Below are positions 1 to 6,918 of a stretch of 9,825 nt of DNA, one piece after another. Numbering within the stretch: position 1 is the first letter of the stretch; every line of letters starts with the position of its first letter. Location: positions 1 to 9,825 of the forward strand of contig SLFV01000350.1 in assembly GCA_007124075.1 (NCBI GenBank). The letters run 5' to 3'. Under the pieces are notes generated by a model. That model saw nothing but the letters and a program-made list of their open reading frames with translations. It was not told where the DNA came from and searched no databases. The stretch comes from Roseimaritima sp. (GTDB lineage: Bacteria > Planctomycetota > Planctomycetia > Pirellulales > Pirellulaceae). A program made the position numbers and the translations under genes.

Positions 1-178
1 CATCGCTGTCGTAACTTGCCAGCAAATTATCAAGATTTGGACGCGTTTTACGCTTGTAGCCATCGCTTGTGGATCCGTATACTTCGCCGCCCGTGTTGGT
101 CTGCGCAGATGCTGGCATTGATGAGAAGCTAGCCATGCATGCGGGCCTGAGATCTGGATTGACAAGACGCGAGCCCAT
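1..178 (-). CDS. 5' part of an unidentified protein, cut by the left edge
   Basis: An open frame of 59 codons runs leftward from the ATG at 178-176 with no stop before the window edge. The product is hydrophilic and rich in Ser, Asn, Asp and Gly. It contains the stretch GGEVYGSTSDGYKRK (residues 33-47) followed by PNLDNLLASYDSD, and it shows no signal peptide or membrane segment in the visible part. I recognise no family. Internal Met codons at 136-134 and 118-116 are alternative starts, because only a weak AAGG lies before the first ATG. The gene would be divergent from the lptD-like gene, sharing a 239-bp spacer. The call rests on frame openness and protein-like composition. A competing plus-strand frame ends at about position 118 but has a less convincing composition. 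Moderate to low confidence. Confidence 0.42.
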   Translation of the reverse strand, partial: MGSRLVNPDLRPACMASFSSMPASAQTNTGGEVYGSTSDGYKRKTRPNLDNLLASYDSD

Positions 179-417
179 GCCTTGTGGGCTTTTAGAATTT
201 GGATATTGCTTGGTGAGCAAGGAAGCGCAAACCATTGGGTTCCAAACCAGTTAGTCATCGCCAAACTGCCATCGCTGCGTTGTTGCTGGCCCGGTGGCTG
301 GTGGCTTCCGGTACGCGCAAAACGTGGCGATCGCGGTGGCCCGCCGCGCCTGTCCGCCCGTCGCCCACCGCCCGCTCCAGCGTGGCAGGGGGAATAGGCA
401 GTGCTTCTTTGCACTTC
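179..417. other. Divergent intergenic region with a C-rich tract
   Basis: This spacer separates the left-edge gene from the lptD-like gene and must hold the control signals of both. The plus strand is strongly C-rich from about 340 to 376. A 7-bp inverted repeat, GCGGTGG (333-339) and CCACCGC (365-371), encloses a 25-nt C-rich loop. A 5-bp hairpin (AGTGC 400-404, GCACT 411-415) abuts the lptD start codon, and a second small one is at 206-220 (TTGCT/AGCAA). I see no convincing sigma-70 promoter in either direction and no Shine-Dalgarno sequence before the lptD-like ATG. Confidence 0.5.
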
Positions 418-3400
418 ATGGTTGACTATTCACAAGAATCTTCATCGCGTGGCCAAAATTACGGCGCACGGTTCACTTGCGGATTTCTAGCAACGTTTTT
501 AATGATCGGTTTTCTGATGCTGCCATGTCAGGGGACCGAACCATTGGCGGTACGTCATGCGAGTGCAGTGACGATGAAGGTTACAGGCCGCACGGTCTGG
601 AGGTGGCGCGAAGCCGAGAGCGATCTGTACTTACTGGAGGGGCAATGCGCGGTCGAAGTCGACGCGATGCAGATTCACTCGCAACGCCTTCTCCTCCAAG
701 TCCAGCGAAATCGCGAGTCGTTTGATGTCCAGGTGCTAAGCGAGGGGGCGGTTCGCGTCGACGGGCAGCGTCGTGAATTTTGGCGAGGAGATTTCATTCT
801 CGAAAAACGGCCGGGAATTAACGCCAGCGACTACCGCGGGGCTCCTCCCCGGCGTCCCGACCTGGCTGATCGACTTTCCAGGGGTGACGAACCCGAACAT
901 TCGCAGCGATCCCCAAACAGCCCGCTGTCGATGCTTCAACTGCCCCCTTCGATGGTGGTGAATGCCAGTTTTGAACAGGCGTTGTCGCCCGCATCGGCTC
1001 CGATCGCGCAGGCCCAAAGCGTTGACAGCGGCGCTGCGTCTCTGGCGGACGACAATCGACTGCGTTTCTTGGTTGGCCAAGGGGCCCAGGCGGTCGAGGT
1101 GCTGCCACGAAACGTATCGCAACCGCCGCAAATCAGTATCCGTCAACAGCTAGGTGTCGGGGGAACGCCCAGCGAATCGGTGGTCGTTGCCAGGGGAGGC
1201 GTCAGTGTGGTCGTACGAGACGCGGAACTGGAGTTGCGTGACCAAATGTTTGAATTGGGCGCGGTTTCGCTGTCGGCCGATCAGATCGTCGGCTGGATGC
1301 CAAACCTAAGCAGTATGCTGAGTGGCGAAAATTCAGCAGGCTCTGGAGACGGAGAAATCTACCTCGAAGGCGATGTGGTGTTTCGGCAGGGGGATCGCAT
1401 TATCTATGCCGATCGAATGTACTATAACGTCGCCCGGCAGTATGGGATGGTTCTGAAGGCCGAGGTGTTGACAACCATTCCCGAATACGAAGGCGTCGTG
1501 CGCTTAAAGGCCGAAGTCCTGCAGCAAGTTGCTCAGGGTGAATTTGTTGCCTTCGACGCCGCCGTAACGACCAGTCGCATGGGCGTGCCCAGGTACTGGC
1601 TGCAAAGCCAACAATTGAGCCTCAGCACGCGAAATGACTTGGCCGTCGATCCCGCCTCAGGTTTGGGGGTGGTCCAGCGGCGCAATCAAGTCAGCGGCCG
1701 CAACAACTTTGTTTACGCCGCCGGACTGCCGGTCTTTTACTGGCCCGTGTTTTCCACCGATCTACAAAAATCAAATTACTACGTCAGCGGTATTGCGGTG
1801 AAATCGGACCGCATTTTCGGGAACCAAGTGTTCTTGGATTTCGACCTTTTTCAGCTTCTGGGAGTCCAACGCCCACCGCCGGGGGTCGACTGGAACCTGT
1901 CCGTGGACTACCTCAGCAATCGTGGCCCCGCATTAGGGACAAATTTAGACTACACCGTGTCATCGTTATTTGGGATTGCCGGGCCTGTCCAGGGTCGCAT
2001 GGATGTTTGGGGGATCTACGATCAGGGGCTGGATTCCTTGGGGGTTGGTCGTCGTGATTTACCACCGGAGCGTCAATATCGAGGCCGCGCTTTCCTGCAG
2101 CATCGGCATTACATGCCCAATGATTGGGAGTTCATTGCCGAAGTCGGTTTTTTGAGCGATCGGAATTTCCTGGAGCAGTACATGGAACAGGAATGGGATA
2201 GCCAGAAAGACCAAGACACCGCGATCCGGTTGCGAAAGTATGCGGGCAGCCATCTGTTGGATGTTCATGCCCAGGTCCGAGTCAATGATTTTTTCACCGA
2301 AACCAATCAATTGCCGCGACTGGACCATCACGGTCTGGGGTTATCTATCTTTCATGATCATCTTACTTGGTCGATGCGGAACCAGGTTGGGTACTCGCAA
2401 CTGAAAACTGCATCGGTACCACTGAGTCCTGTGGAGGCGGCCGTCTTTACTCCCCTGCCTGGCGAGGTTGAAGCGCGTGGGGTTATTGCGGCAAGCCGGC
2501 AGGAGGTTGCAGCACCGGTGCTGGCCGGACCGGTGAAGGTGGTTCCCTACCTTTCCGGCGAAGTCGCTCACTTTGGGCAAGATGTCAACGGTGATGATCG
2601 CACGCGTTTACTGGGGCAAGCTGGCGTCCGCGCGACATTACCGATGTGGCAACAGTTTCCGACAGTGCAAAGCAACTTACTGAATATCCGCTCGCTGGCG
2701 CACAAAATGGAATGGCGTGGGGAATTTTTCTACGCTGACAGCACGATGAACATGGACGAAATTCCGCTCTATGAGTCACTGGAGGATAACGCGCAGGAAC
2801 AGTTTCGACGCCGCCTAATTTTTGATAACTTCGGGGGTCCGCCCCTGCCCTTGCAATATGATCCTCGTAATTATGCATTCCGACAGGGCATCCAGCGGTA
2901 TGTCACCAGTCCCAGCATGCCCGTTGCGGATGACCTGATGCTAGGACGCGTAGGGTTGACGCAACGCTGGCAAACCAAACGTGGGCTGCCGGGTCGCGAG
3001 CGGATCGCAGACTTGGCGCTGCTGGATTTTGATGTCTTGTTGTTCCCCAAGGACGAGCGAGACAACTTTGGGGAAACCCTCGGGCCCGCCCGATATGATT
3101 TTCGGTATCACGTTGGCGATCGCGTCACGTTGCTGTCCGACGGATACTTTGACTTCTTTAGCGGCGGGTTGCGCAGCTTTAGCGCCGGGGTCATGACCAG
3201 TCGTCCGGGACTGGGAGACGTCTACGTTGGCTTCTTAAGTATCGAAGGCCCCATCAGCAGTAGCGTCCTGCGAACCGCCATTGATTATCGGTTGAACGAA
3301 AAATGGATTATGCATGGCGGAGCGACGTTTGACCTTGGTGACGCGGGTAGCATTGGTCAGAGCTTGGGAATATTGCGGATTGGCGAATCGGGAATTTGGC

Positions 3401-3540
3401 GTCTAGGTTTGAACGTCGACCGCGGGCGGGACAACGTTGGAATCGCGTTCGGATTTGAACCACGCTTCCTGCCCAAGCGTCGCCTGGGGGTTCTGGGCGG
3501 TCAGCAAATTCCACCTCCAGGTCTTGAGGGACTGGAGTAG
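418..3540 (+). CDS. lptD: LptD/OstA-like outer-membrane assembly protein
   Basis: The protein is 1040 residues. LptD is the outer-membrane barrel that inserts lipopolysaccharide delivered through the Lpt bridge. Visible in order: a signal peptide with h-region at about residues 19-37; an OstA/LptA-type beta region at about 51-130; a low-complexity Pro/Ser/Arg linker at about 133-220; a second OstA-like region at about 260-345, ending in EGDVVFRQGDRIIYADRMYY; then the barrel. LptD hallmarks are FVYAAGLPVFYWPVF (431-445), SDRNFLEQY (580-588) and NQLPRL (630-635). The last strand is probably NVGIAFGFEPRF (1006-1017), followed by a 23-residue Pro/Gly-rich tail. The ATG at 418 is chosen because it puts the signal peptide near the N-terminus. 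A TTG 183 nt upstream only adds an Arg/Pro-rich segment. The mature protein has one Cys (LEGQCAV), so the disulfides of E. coli LptD cannot form. Family call fairly firm; LPS as cargo is inferred. Confidence 0.85.
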   Translation: MVDYSQESSSRGQNYGARFTCGFLATFLMIGFLMLPCQGTEPLAVRHASAVTMKVTGRTVWRWREAESDLYLLEGQCAVEVDAMQIHSQRLLLQVQRNRESFDVQVLSEGAVRVDGQRREFWRGDFILEKRPGINASDYRGAPPRRPDLADRLSRGDEPEHSQRSPNSPLSMLQLPPSMVVNASFEQALSPASAPIAQAQSVDSGAASLADDNRLRFLVGQGAQAVEVLPRNVSQPPQISIRQQLGVGGTPSESVVVARGGVSVVVRDAELELRDQMFELGAVSLSADQIVGWMPNLSSMLSGENSAGSGDGEIYLEGDVVFRQGDRIIYADRMYYNVARQYGMVLKAEVLTTIPEYEGVVRLKAEVLQQVAQGEFVAFDAAVTTSRMGVPRYWLQSQQLSLSTRNDLAVDPASGLGVVQRRNQVSGRNNFVYAAGLPVFYWPVFSTDLQKSNYYVSGIAVKSDRIFGNQVFLDFDLFQLLGVQRPPPGVDWNLSVDYLSNRGPALGTNLDYTVSSLFGIAGPVQGRMDVWGIYDQGLDSLGVGRRDLPPERQYRGRAFLQHRHYMPNDWEFIAEVGFLSDRNFLEQYMEQEWDSQKDQDTAIRLRKYAGSHLLDVHAQVRVNDFFTETNQLPRLDHHGLGLSIFHDHLTWSMRNQVGYSQLKTASVPLSPVEAAVFTPLPGEVEARGVIAASRQEVAAPVLAGPVKVVPYLSGEVAHFGQDVNGDDRTRLLGQAGVRATLPMWQQFPTVQSNLLNIRSLAHKMEWRGEFFYADSTMNMDEIPLYESLEDNAQEQFRRRLIFDNFGGPPLPLQYDPRNYAFRQGIQRYVTSPSMPVADDLMLGRVGLTQRWQTKRGLPGRERIADLALLDFDVLLFPKDERDNFGETLGPARYDFRYHVGDRVTLLSDGYFDFFSGGLRSFSAGVMTSRPGLGDVYVGFLSIEGPISSSVLRTAIDYRLNEKWIMHGGATFDLGDAGSIGQSLGILRIGESGIWRLGLNVDRGRDNVGIAFGFEPRFLPKRRLGVLGGQQIPPPGLEGLE

Positions 3541-3734
3541 CCGCCCACTGAGCGAGAATGTCGGAAAACGACAAGTGCCCAAACGTGTTACCTGCGGGCT
3601 TGCATGGCCAGGCCTCACCAAACATAATGAACCAGATGCCAGAGGTTGTGCAGCCGGCCTGCCAAACACCAGTACGAACAACACCAGCAACCATGCAAAA
3701 CGTTGTGCTTTGTCCAACAGCCTACTTTACGATA
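3541..3734. other. Spacer after lptD, no gene seen
   Basis: These 194 bp follow the lptD-like stop codon. Short open frames cross it on both strands, but their third-position base use and composition look non-coding, and none has a recognisable product. There is no intrinsic terminator directly after the lptD-like gene. The first strong one is at 3816-3855. A weak promoter candidate (TTGTGC 3703-3708, TACGAT 3728-3733, 19-bp spacer) is too poor to call. The structured aroF leader begins right after this stretch. Confidence 0.5.
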
Positions 3735-3752
3735 CCCTCGAACGTTCGAGGG
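3735..3752 (+). promoter_or_regulatory. 18-bp perfect palindrome upstream of aroF
   Basis: CCCTCGAACGTTCGAGGG reads the same on both strands. As DNA it could be an operator for a dimeric regulator. As RNA it would fold into a 7-bp stem with an ACGT loop. Its 3' arm plus the next G gives GAGGGG (3748-3753), a good Shine-Dalgarno sequence six bases before the ATG at 3760, so folding would hide that site. It is the first of three hairpins between the lptD-like gene and aroF. The sequence is seen directly; its role is inferred. Confidence 0.55.
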
Positions 3753-3759
3753 GTTGGTG

Positions 3760-3777
3760 ATGTTTGTACGCCTTTGA
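3760..3777 (+). other. Possible five-codon leader reading frame (MFVRL)
   Basis: ATG at 3760 opens a frame of five codons ending in TGA at 3775-3777. It is preceded at a spacing of six bases by GAGGGG, the best ribosome-binding sequence in this spacer. The stop codon lies inside the 5' arm of the next hairpin. Overlapping it in another frame is a longer frame that can start at TTG 3764 or ATG 3779 and ends at TGA 3878-3880, overlapping the aroF start as ATGA. That frame begins with Tyr and three Phe in its first twelve codons if TTG 3764 is used. Either could be a leader peptide, or both could be chance. Confidence 0.25.
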
Positions 3778-3799
3778 AATGTTGACGTTTCAAATTTTT
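3773..3799 (+). promoter_or_regulatory. AT-rich hairpin followed by five T
   Basis: TTTGAAATG (3773-3781) pairs with CGTTTCAAA (3786-3794), giving nine pairs including one G-U, around a TTGA loop. Five T follow at 3795-3799. It resembles a weak intrinsic terminator or a pausing hairpin. It sits between the palindrome and the strong terminator, in the leader of aroF. Confidence 0.5.
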
Positions 3800-3815
3800 C
3801 ATCGAAGATCTGACC

Positions 3816-3855
3816 AGCCCCAAAAGAGTCAAACAGCTTTTGGGGCTTTTTTTTT
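3816..3855 (+). terminator. Strong rho-independent terminator 21 nt before aroF
   Basis: AGCCCCAAAAG (3816-3826) pairs perfectly with CTTTTGGGGCT (3837-3847): an 11-bp stem, a 10-nt loop, then T at 3847-3855. This is the clearest terminator in the window. It lies 275 bp after the lptD-like stop and only 21 nt before the aroF ATG. That leaves almost no room for a promoter downstream of it, so transcripts for aroF probably have to read through it. The simple alternative is that it only ends lptD transcription and aroF has a very short leader. Confidence 0.88.
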
Positions 3856-3876
3856 ACTCACTGGAACTCAAGCCCA

Positions 3877-4893
3877 ATGATCGTTGTTATGGAACCCGAG
3901 GTGACCGAAGAGCAAATCAGCCACATGGTGGAGCGCATCCGCCAGTTCGGTCTAAAACCCAATGTTATTCAAGGTGCTGAACGGACGGTTATCGCAGCCG
4001 TTGGGAAAGAGCGATCCGATTTGATGGATTCGCTAGCTCGTGGCCCAGGGGTGGCTGCGGTCATGCCGATTCTTGCGCCTTACAAATTGGCCAGCCGCGA
4101 GCTTCGGCAGGAGTCAACACAGGTCCAGACACAGAGCTTTCGCGCCGGTTGCGGCGTCTGCGGAGTCATCGCGGGGCCCTGTAGCGTGGAAACGGAAGAG
4201 CAGTTAATGACCATCGCCCGCGCGGTCAAATCTATGGGTGCGACGGCACTCCGCGGTGGAGCATTCAAACCGCGCACCAGTCCCTACAGTTTCCAAGGGC
4301 TGAAGGAGGCTGGTCTCAAATTGTTGGCCGAGGCAAGGCAGGAAACGGGGCTGGCCATTGTTACGGAAATCATCAGCACCGAGGACGTAGAATTGGTCGC
4401 CAAGTATGCCGACGTGCTGCAGATTGGGGCACGCAATATGCAAAATTATCGATTGCTCGAAGCGGTTGGAAAAGTCGAACAGCCCGTGCTTTTGAAACGT
4501 GGGCCCTCCGCTACGATGGACGAATTTTTACTGGCGGCAGAGTATATCCTCAATGAAGGCAATGCTCAGGTTATGTTATGTGAACGTGGGATTCGAACCT
4601 TCGAAGCCCACACCCGGTTTACCCTACCACTGGCTAGCGTCCCCTACCTGCATCGTGCGACACATCTGCCGGTGATCATCGATCCTAGTCATGGGACAGG
4701 TCATACCTACATGGTCCCCGACATGGCAGTCGCTTCGGTTGCTGCGGGCGCGGATGGCCTGATCATGGAAGTACATCCTGACCCGGAAAACGCGATGAGT
4801 GATGGTTACCAATCACTAAACTTGGAAGAATTCAGCGATACGATGTTGCGTTGCCGTAAGATTGCCGATGCCCTGGGGAAGCAGTTCGGCTGA
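3877..4893 (+). CDS. aroF: 3-deoxy-7-phosphoheptulonate (DAHP) synthase, type I-beta
   Basis: This enzyme condenses phosphoenolpyruvate and erythrose 4-phosphate, the first step of the shikimate pathway to Phe, Tyr and Trp, in the cytoplasm. The 338 residues match the usual length of the Thermotoga-like I-beta class. Residues 1-70 form the ferredoxin-like regulatory domain that can bind aromatic amino acids for feedback control. The TIM barrel follows, with IAGPCSVE (98-105), [17 protein letters not shown] (125-141), QIGARN (182-187), LLKRG (205-209), CERGIRTFE (235-243) and DPSHGTG (269-275). Expected metal ligands are all present: C102, H272, E298 and D309. The ATG is preceded by GGAA about 13 nt away, so the ribosome site is weak. 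The structured leader with its terminator suggests control by attenuation. KDO8P synthase is a relative, but the N-terminal domain and motifs fit DAHP synthase. Confidence 0.95.
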   Translation: MIVVMEPEVTEEQISHMVERIRQFGLKPNVIQGAERTVIAAVGKERSDLMDSLARGPGVAAVMPILAPYKLASRELRQESTQVQTQSFRAGCGVCGVIAGPCSVETEEQLMTIARAVKSMGATALRGGAFKPRTSPYSFQGLKEAGLKLLAEARQETGLAIVTEIISTEDVELVAKYADVLQIGARNMQNYRLLEAVGKVEQPVLLKRGPSATMDEFLLAAEYILNEGNAQVMLCERGIRTFEAHTRFTLPLASVPYLHRATHLPVIIDPSHGTGHTYMVPDMAVASVAAGADGLIMEVHPDPENAMSDGYQSLNLEEFSDTMLRCRKIADALGKQFG

Positions 4894-4977
4894 TGAAGCC
4901 AATTTGTCAGCTCCGCAGCGTCGCGAATCCTATCGATTGCTTGACGTGCAGAAAAAACCTAACTGTCCACGAAACGT

Positions 4978-5934
4978 ATGACCGCGCAAGACCGTAGTAT
5001 TCAGCAATATCAACAATTGTTGCAAATCAACGCAGCGAGCCATCTGATCCGCTTGGCTAGAGATTGTGGTCTGTTTCAGGCCTTGGCAGCGGGGCAACGG
5101 ACCGCGGCGCAGCTAACCGAAGCACTGGAGGTCCGGCCCACCATGCTGCGGTTGTTGCTCGACGCGCTGTGCGCGACTGGTGTAATTGAACAGTATGGCG
5201 ATGATTATGCTCTGGCCCAGGTCACCCGCCTGCTGACGCAGTACGACGCAGACTTGGGCGATCACTTGTGGGGACGCTTGCAGTTGGCTTTGCGTGAGGA
5301 AACACTGCCCGACCTGCGCGCCTATCACCAATCGCTTGCGGCCACACAGTGGATCCACACGCGAGCCGCGATGGAGGCCGCCGAGATGCTGGGTATCGGT
5401 GGCGAGCGACAGGGATGCCGGATACTGGACTGGGGTTGCGGTGCGGCGGTTTGGAGTTGCGCGATGGCCTATCGGGATCAGCAAGCGACAGTAACGGCTG
5501 TGGATCATGCAACCGTGCTGGGGGTTGCCAACGAAACCGCAGCCGCGATTGAACTGGGTTCGCGATTTTCCACGATCCAAGGCGACCCCGCCGGTGTCGA
5601 GTTACCCGACGCAAGCTTCGACTTAGCCATCCTCCCGCAGCGGTTGCATACCGAATCGTTGACGACAGCATTGCAATGGCTGCGGCGAATTTGGTCGGCT
5701 TTGGACAAGGGTGGCGAGATCGTGGTGATTGATCTTTTCCAGACCCCATCCGCTCCCCGATTGGGTGAAGCGATCGAAGCCCTGCGTTTAGAGCTATCGA
5801 CACCGGCAGGCGAAGTTCGCAGCTTCCAGCAAACCGAGCAGCAATTGCTAGAGGTCGGGTTCAAACGACCCCAGTTTTCCTATCTGCCCGCCAGTCACCT
5901 CAATTTGGGATTGCTGGTGGCTCGGAAGGAATAG
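4978..5934 (+). CDS. SAM-dependent methyltransferase, O-methyltransferase family 2-like
   Basis: The 318-residue protein has the two-domain plan of plant COMT-like and bacterial small-molecule O-methyltransferases. An N-terminal winged-helix dimerisation domain lies at about residues 15-90 (AASHLIRLARDCGLFQAL; PTMLRLLLDALCATGVIE). The Rossmann-type SAM-binding domain follows, with motif I RILDWGCG (148-155) and an acidic residue D176 in TAVDH for the ribose. RLHTES (222-227) followed by LRRIWSALDKGGEIVVID (235-252) aligns with the family pattern around the catalytic His, so H224 may be the general base. The substrate cannot be read from the sequence. It lies 84 bp after aroF in the same direction, so co-transcription and an aromatic substrate are possible but only inferred. 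It has no Shine-Dalgarno sequence. Its stop is 7 bp from that of convergent fxsA. Confidence 0.82.
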   Translation: MTAQDRSIQQYQQLLQINAASHLIRLARDCGLFQALAAGQRTAAQLTEALEVRPTMLRLLLDALCATGVIEQYGDDYALAQVTRLLTQYDADLGDHLWGRLQLALREETLPDLRAYHQSLAATQWIHTRAAMEAAEMLGIGGERQGCRILDWGCGAAVWSCAMAYRDQQATVTAVDHATVLGVANETAAAIELGSRFSTIQGDPAGVELPDASFDLAILPQRLHTESLTTALQWLRRIWSALDKGGEIVVIDLFQTPSAPRLGEAIEALRLELSTPAGEVRSFQQTEQQLLEVGFKRPQFSYLPASHLNLGLLVARKE

Positions 5935-5941
5935 TGGGCCG

Positions 5942-6433
5942 TTAGGGAAGACGCCGCTCATCCGGCTTCGTTTCGTTGCCTCCAGCGTTCCGTACACCCG
6001 AGGCATCGACCACATTTGAATCGTCCGCGAACGAGGAGGGGAATGATCCGCGGTGGACGCGAACATCCCATGCAAAATGATCTCGGTATCGCCACGCAAG
6101 GAAGCGTCGGATCATTGAACGGGATTTCGGAATCAGTAACGAAAATCCCAAAGTGTCCGTCAGCAGTCCCGGGGTCAATAATAAAGCTGCTGCGAAGGCG
6201 ATCATCAAACCCTCCTGAATCTCCACGCTGGGCATACGGCTGGCGGCAATCGCTGCCTGGAAGCGACGCCACGCCGCAATGCCTTGCGACCGCGCCAACA
6301 AAGAGCCTAGGAATCCCGTGCTGACCACCAACAAGAGCGTCGCGCTAAAGCTGGTTGCTTTCGCGACACGGAATAACAAATACAGTTCTGTAAGCGGCAC
6401 CACGGTGAAGATCAGGATCAGACGCCAGAGCAT
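5942..6433 (-). CDS. fxsA: FxsA family inner-membrane protein
   Basis: The 163-residue protein fits the FxsA family, named for an E. coli inner-membrane protein that, when overproduced, relieves F-plasmid exclusion of phage T7; its native role is unknown. Hydrophobic segments lie at about residues 4-22, 29-47 and 77-101. The family signature is clear in VVPLTELYLLF (11-21), STGFLGSLLARSQG (38-51) and LLLTPGLLTDTLGFSLLIP (84-102), followed by a basic stretch. The polar C-terminal tail (about 122-163) is typical and variable. The ATG at 6433 is chosen over one 17 codons upstream because AAGGA lies six bases before it and the signature starts at once. The gene converges on the methyltransferase gene (7 bp between stops, no terminator seen) and diverges from the small gene at 6521. 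Confidence 0.88.
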   Translation of the reverse strand: MLWRLILIFTVVPLTELYLLFRVAKATSFSATLLLVVSTGFLGSLLARSQGIAAWRRFQAAIAASRMPSVEIQEGLMIAFAAALLLTPGLLTDTLGFSLLIPKSRSMIRRFLAWRYRDHFAWDVRVHRGSFPSSFADDSNVVDASGVRNAGGNETKPDERRLP

Positions 6434-6442
6434 TGCAGGTCC

Positions 6443-6471
6443 TTGGCAGCGGTGGGGAAGCACGCGAAGAT
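6443..6471 (+). promoter_or_regulatory. Candidate sigma-70 promoter for the small membrane protein
   Basis: TTGGCA (6443-6448) differs from the consensus -35 by one base. Seventeen bases later comes GAAGAT (6466-6471), a poor -10. The site lies in the 87-bp spacer between divergent fxsA and the small gene, and its -35 overlaps the fxsA ribosome site on the other strand. A 5-bp hairpin (TGCAC 6480-6484, GTGCA 6491-6495) follows. Promoter consensus in planctomycetes is poorly known, so this is weak. Confidence 0.22.
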
Positions 6472-6520
6472 AGAGCAAATGCACTTCCAGGTGCAGGGAA
6501 AATGCGCGAAAGGAAATTCA

Positions 6521-6835
6521 ATGGGCCGCGTCAGTACGTTTATCTTTGGCATGATCTGCGGGGCGGGATTGTTGTGGGGGGCGATGCATTATCATGTGGT
6601 CCGTAGTGATGATGGCGTTTACTTGGTCCCAAAACTATCAAACAATCTGCAGCAAGCCTACGTCGACATCCGTGGATTTACAATCAGCGACTGGCAGCAG
6701 AACCGCACGCTAGCGGCTGCGATTATTCGCAACGAAAAATCACATTTGCTCGGGGATACCTCGTTGAATCAATTCAGAGGGCGAATCATTTCCGCGATCG
6801 ACGAATTGCTGGGAACTCCCAGACCCGAAACGTAA
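6521..6835 (+). CDS. Small protein with one N-terminal membrane anchor
   Basis: A 104-residue protein of unknown function. Residues about 5-23 (STFIFGMICGAGLLWGAMH) form one membrane segment with a short, positively charged N-terminus, so the rest is probably outside the cytoplasm. The remainder is soluble, with YLVPKLSNNLQQAYVDIRGF (34-53) and a predicted helical half ending in Pro/Arg. I recognise no catalytic motif. The pattern resembles conserved hypothetical proteins of planctomycetes, but that is an impression from memory. The ATG at 6521 has a good AAAGGA (6509-6514) at six bases. An in-frame TTG at 6443 would only add 26 unlikely residues before the anchor. It is divergent from fxsA and converges on the toroid gene. 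Confidence 0.75.
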   Translation: MGRVSTFIFGMICGAGLLWGAMHYHVVRSDDGVYLVPKLSNNLQQAYVDIRGFTISDWQQNRTLAAAIIRNEKSHLLGDTSLNQFRGRIISAIDELLGTPRPET

Positions 6836-6845
6836 CATCTCTCCC

Positions 6846-6904
6846 GCGATCGCAAGCGTTAGCCGCCTGCGGCAACCCCCGTGCCGGCATGGCGGGCCGA
6901 TGCC
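6846..6904. repeat. REP-like cluster of GC-rich dyads
   Basis: This patch fills the 83-bp gap between two convergent genes. It holds GCGATCGC (6846-6853), CGCAAGCG (6851-6858), GCCGC/GCGGC (6862-6873), the palindrome TGCCGGCA (6882-6889) and a 5-bp stem GGCAT/ATGCC (6886-6904). The core AAGCGTTAGCCGCC resembles, from memory, a repeated intergenic motif of Rhodopirellula-type genomes. It could act as a bidirectional transcript end, though there is no T-run. Only one copy is in the window, so repetition is not shown here. Confidence 0.4.
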
Positions 6905-6918
6905 AGATATCGGGCCGA

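Noticed and set aside
235..417. Extension of the lptD-like frame to a TTG at 235
   Set aside because: It adds 61 Arg/Pro-rich residues before a clear signal peptide and has no ribosome site. The ATG at 418 fits an exported protein.
3403..3717. 104-codon minus-strand frame that begins like a signal peptide
   Set aside because: About 140 bp lie antisense to the firm lptD 3' end, and the rest of the product has no protein-like pattern. Low-grade coincidence.
3735..3752. Palindrome as a LexA/DinR box
   Set aside because: The half-sites CGAAC and GTTCG adjoin without the four-base spacer that LexA boxes need, and the flanking genes are not SOS genes.
3558..3785. 75-codon plus-strand frame after lptD
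   Set aside because: Third positions are A/T-rich unlike the real genes, the composition is odd, no motif is seen, and it overlaps the leader hairpins.
5222..5803. 193-codon minus-strand frame inside the methyltransferase gene
   Set aside because: It is a shadow of a recognisable plus-strand gene, with Arg/Pro/Ser-rich composition typical of antisense frames.
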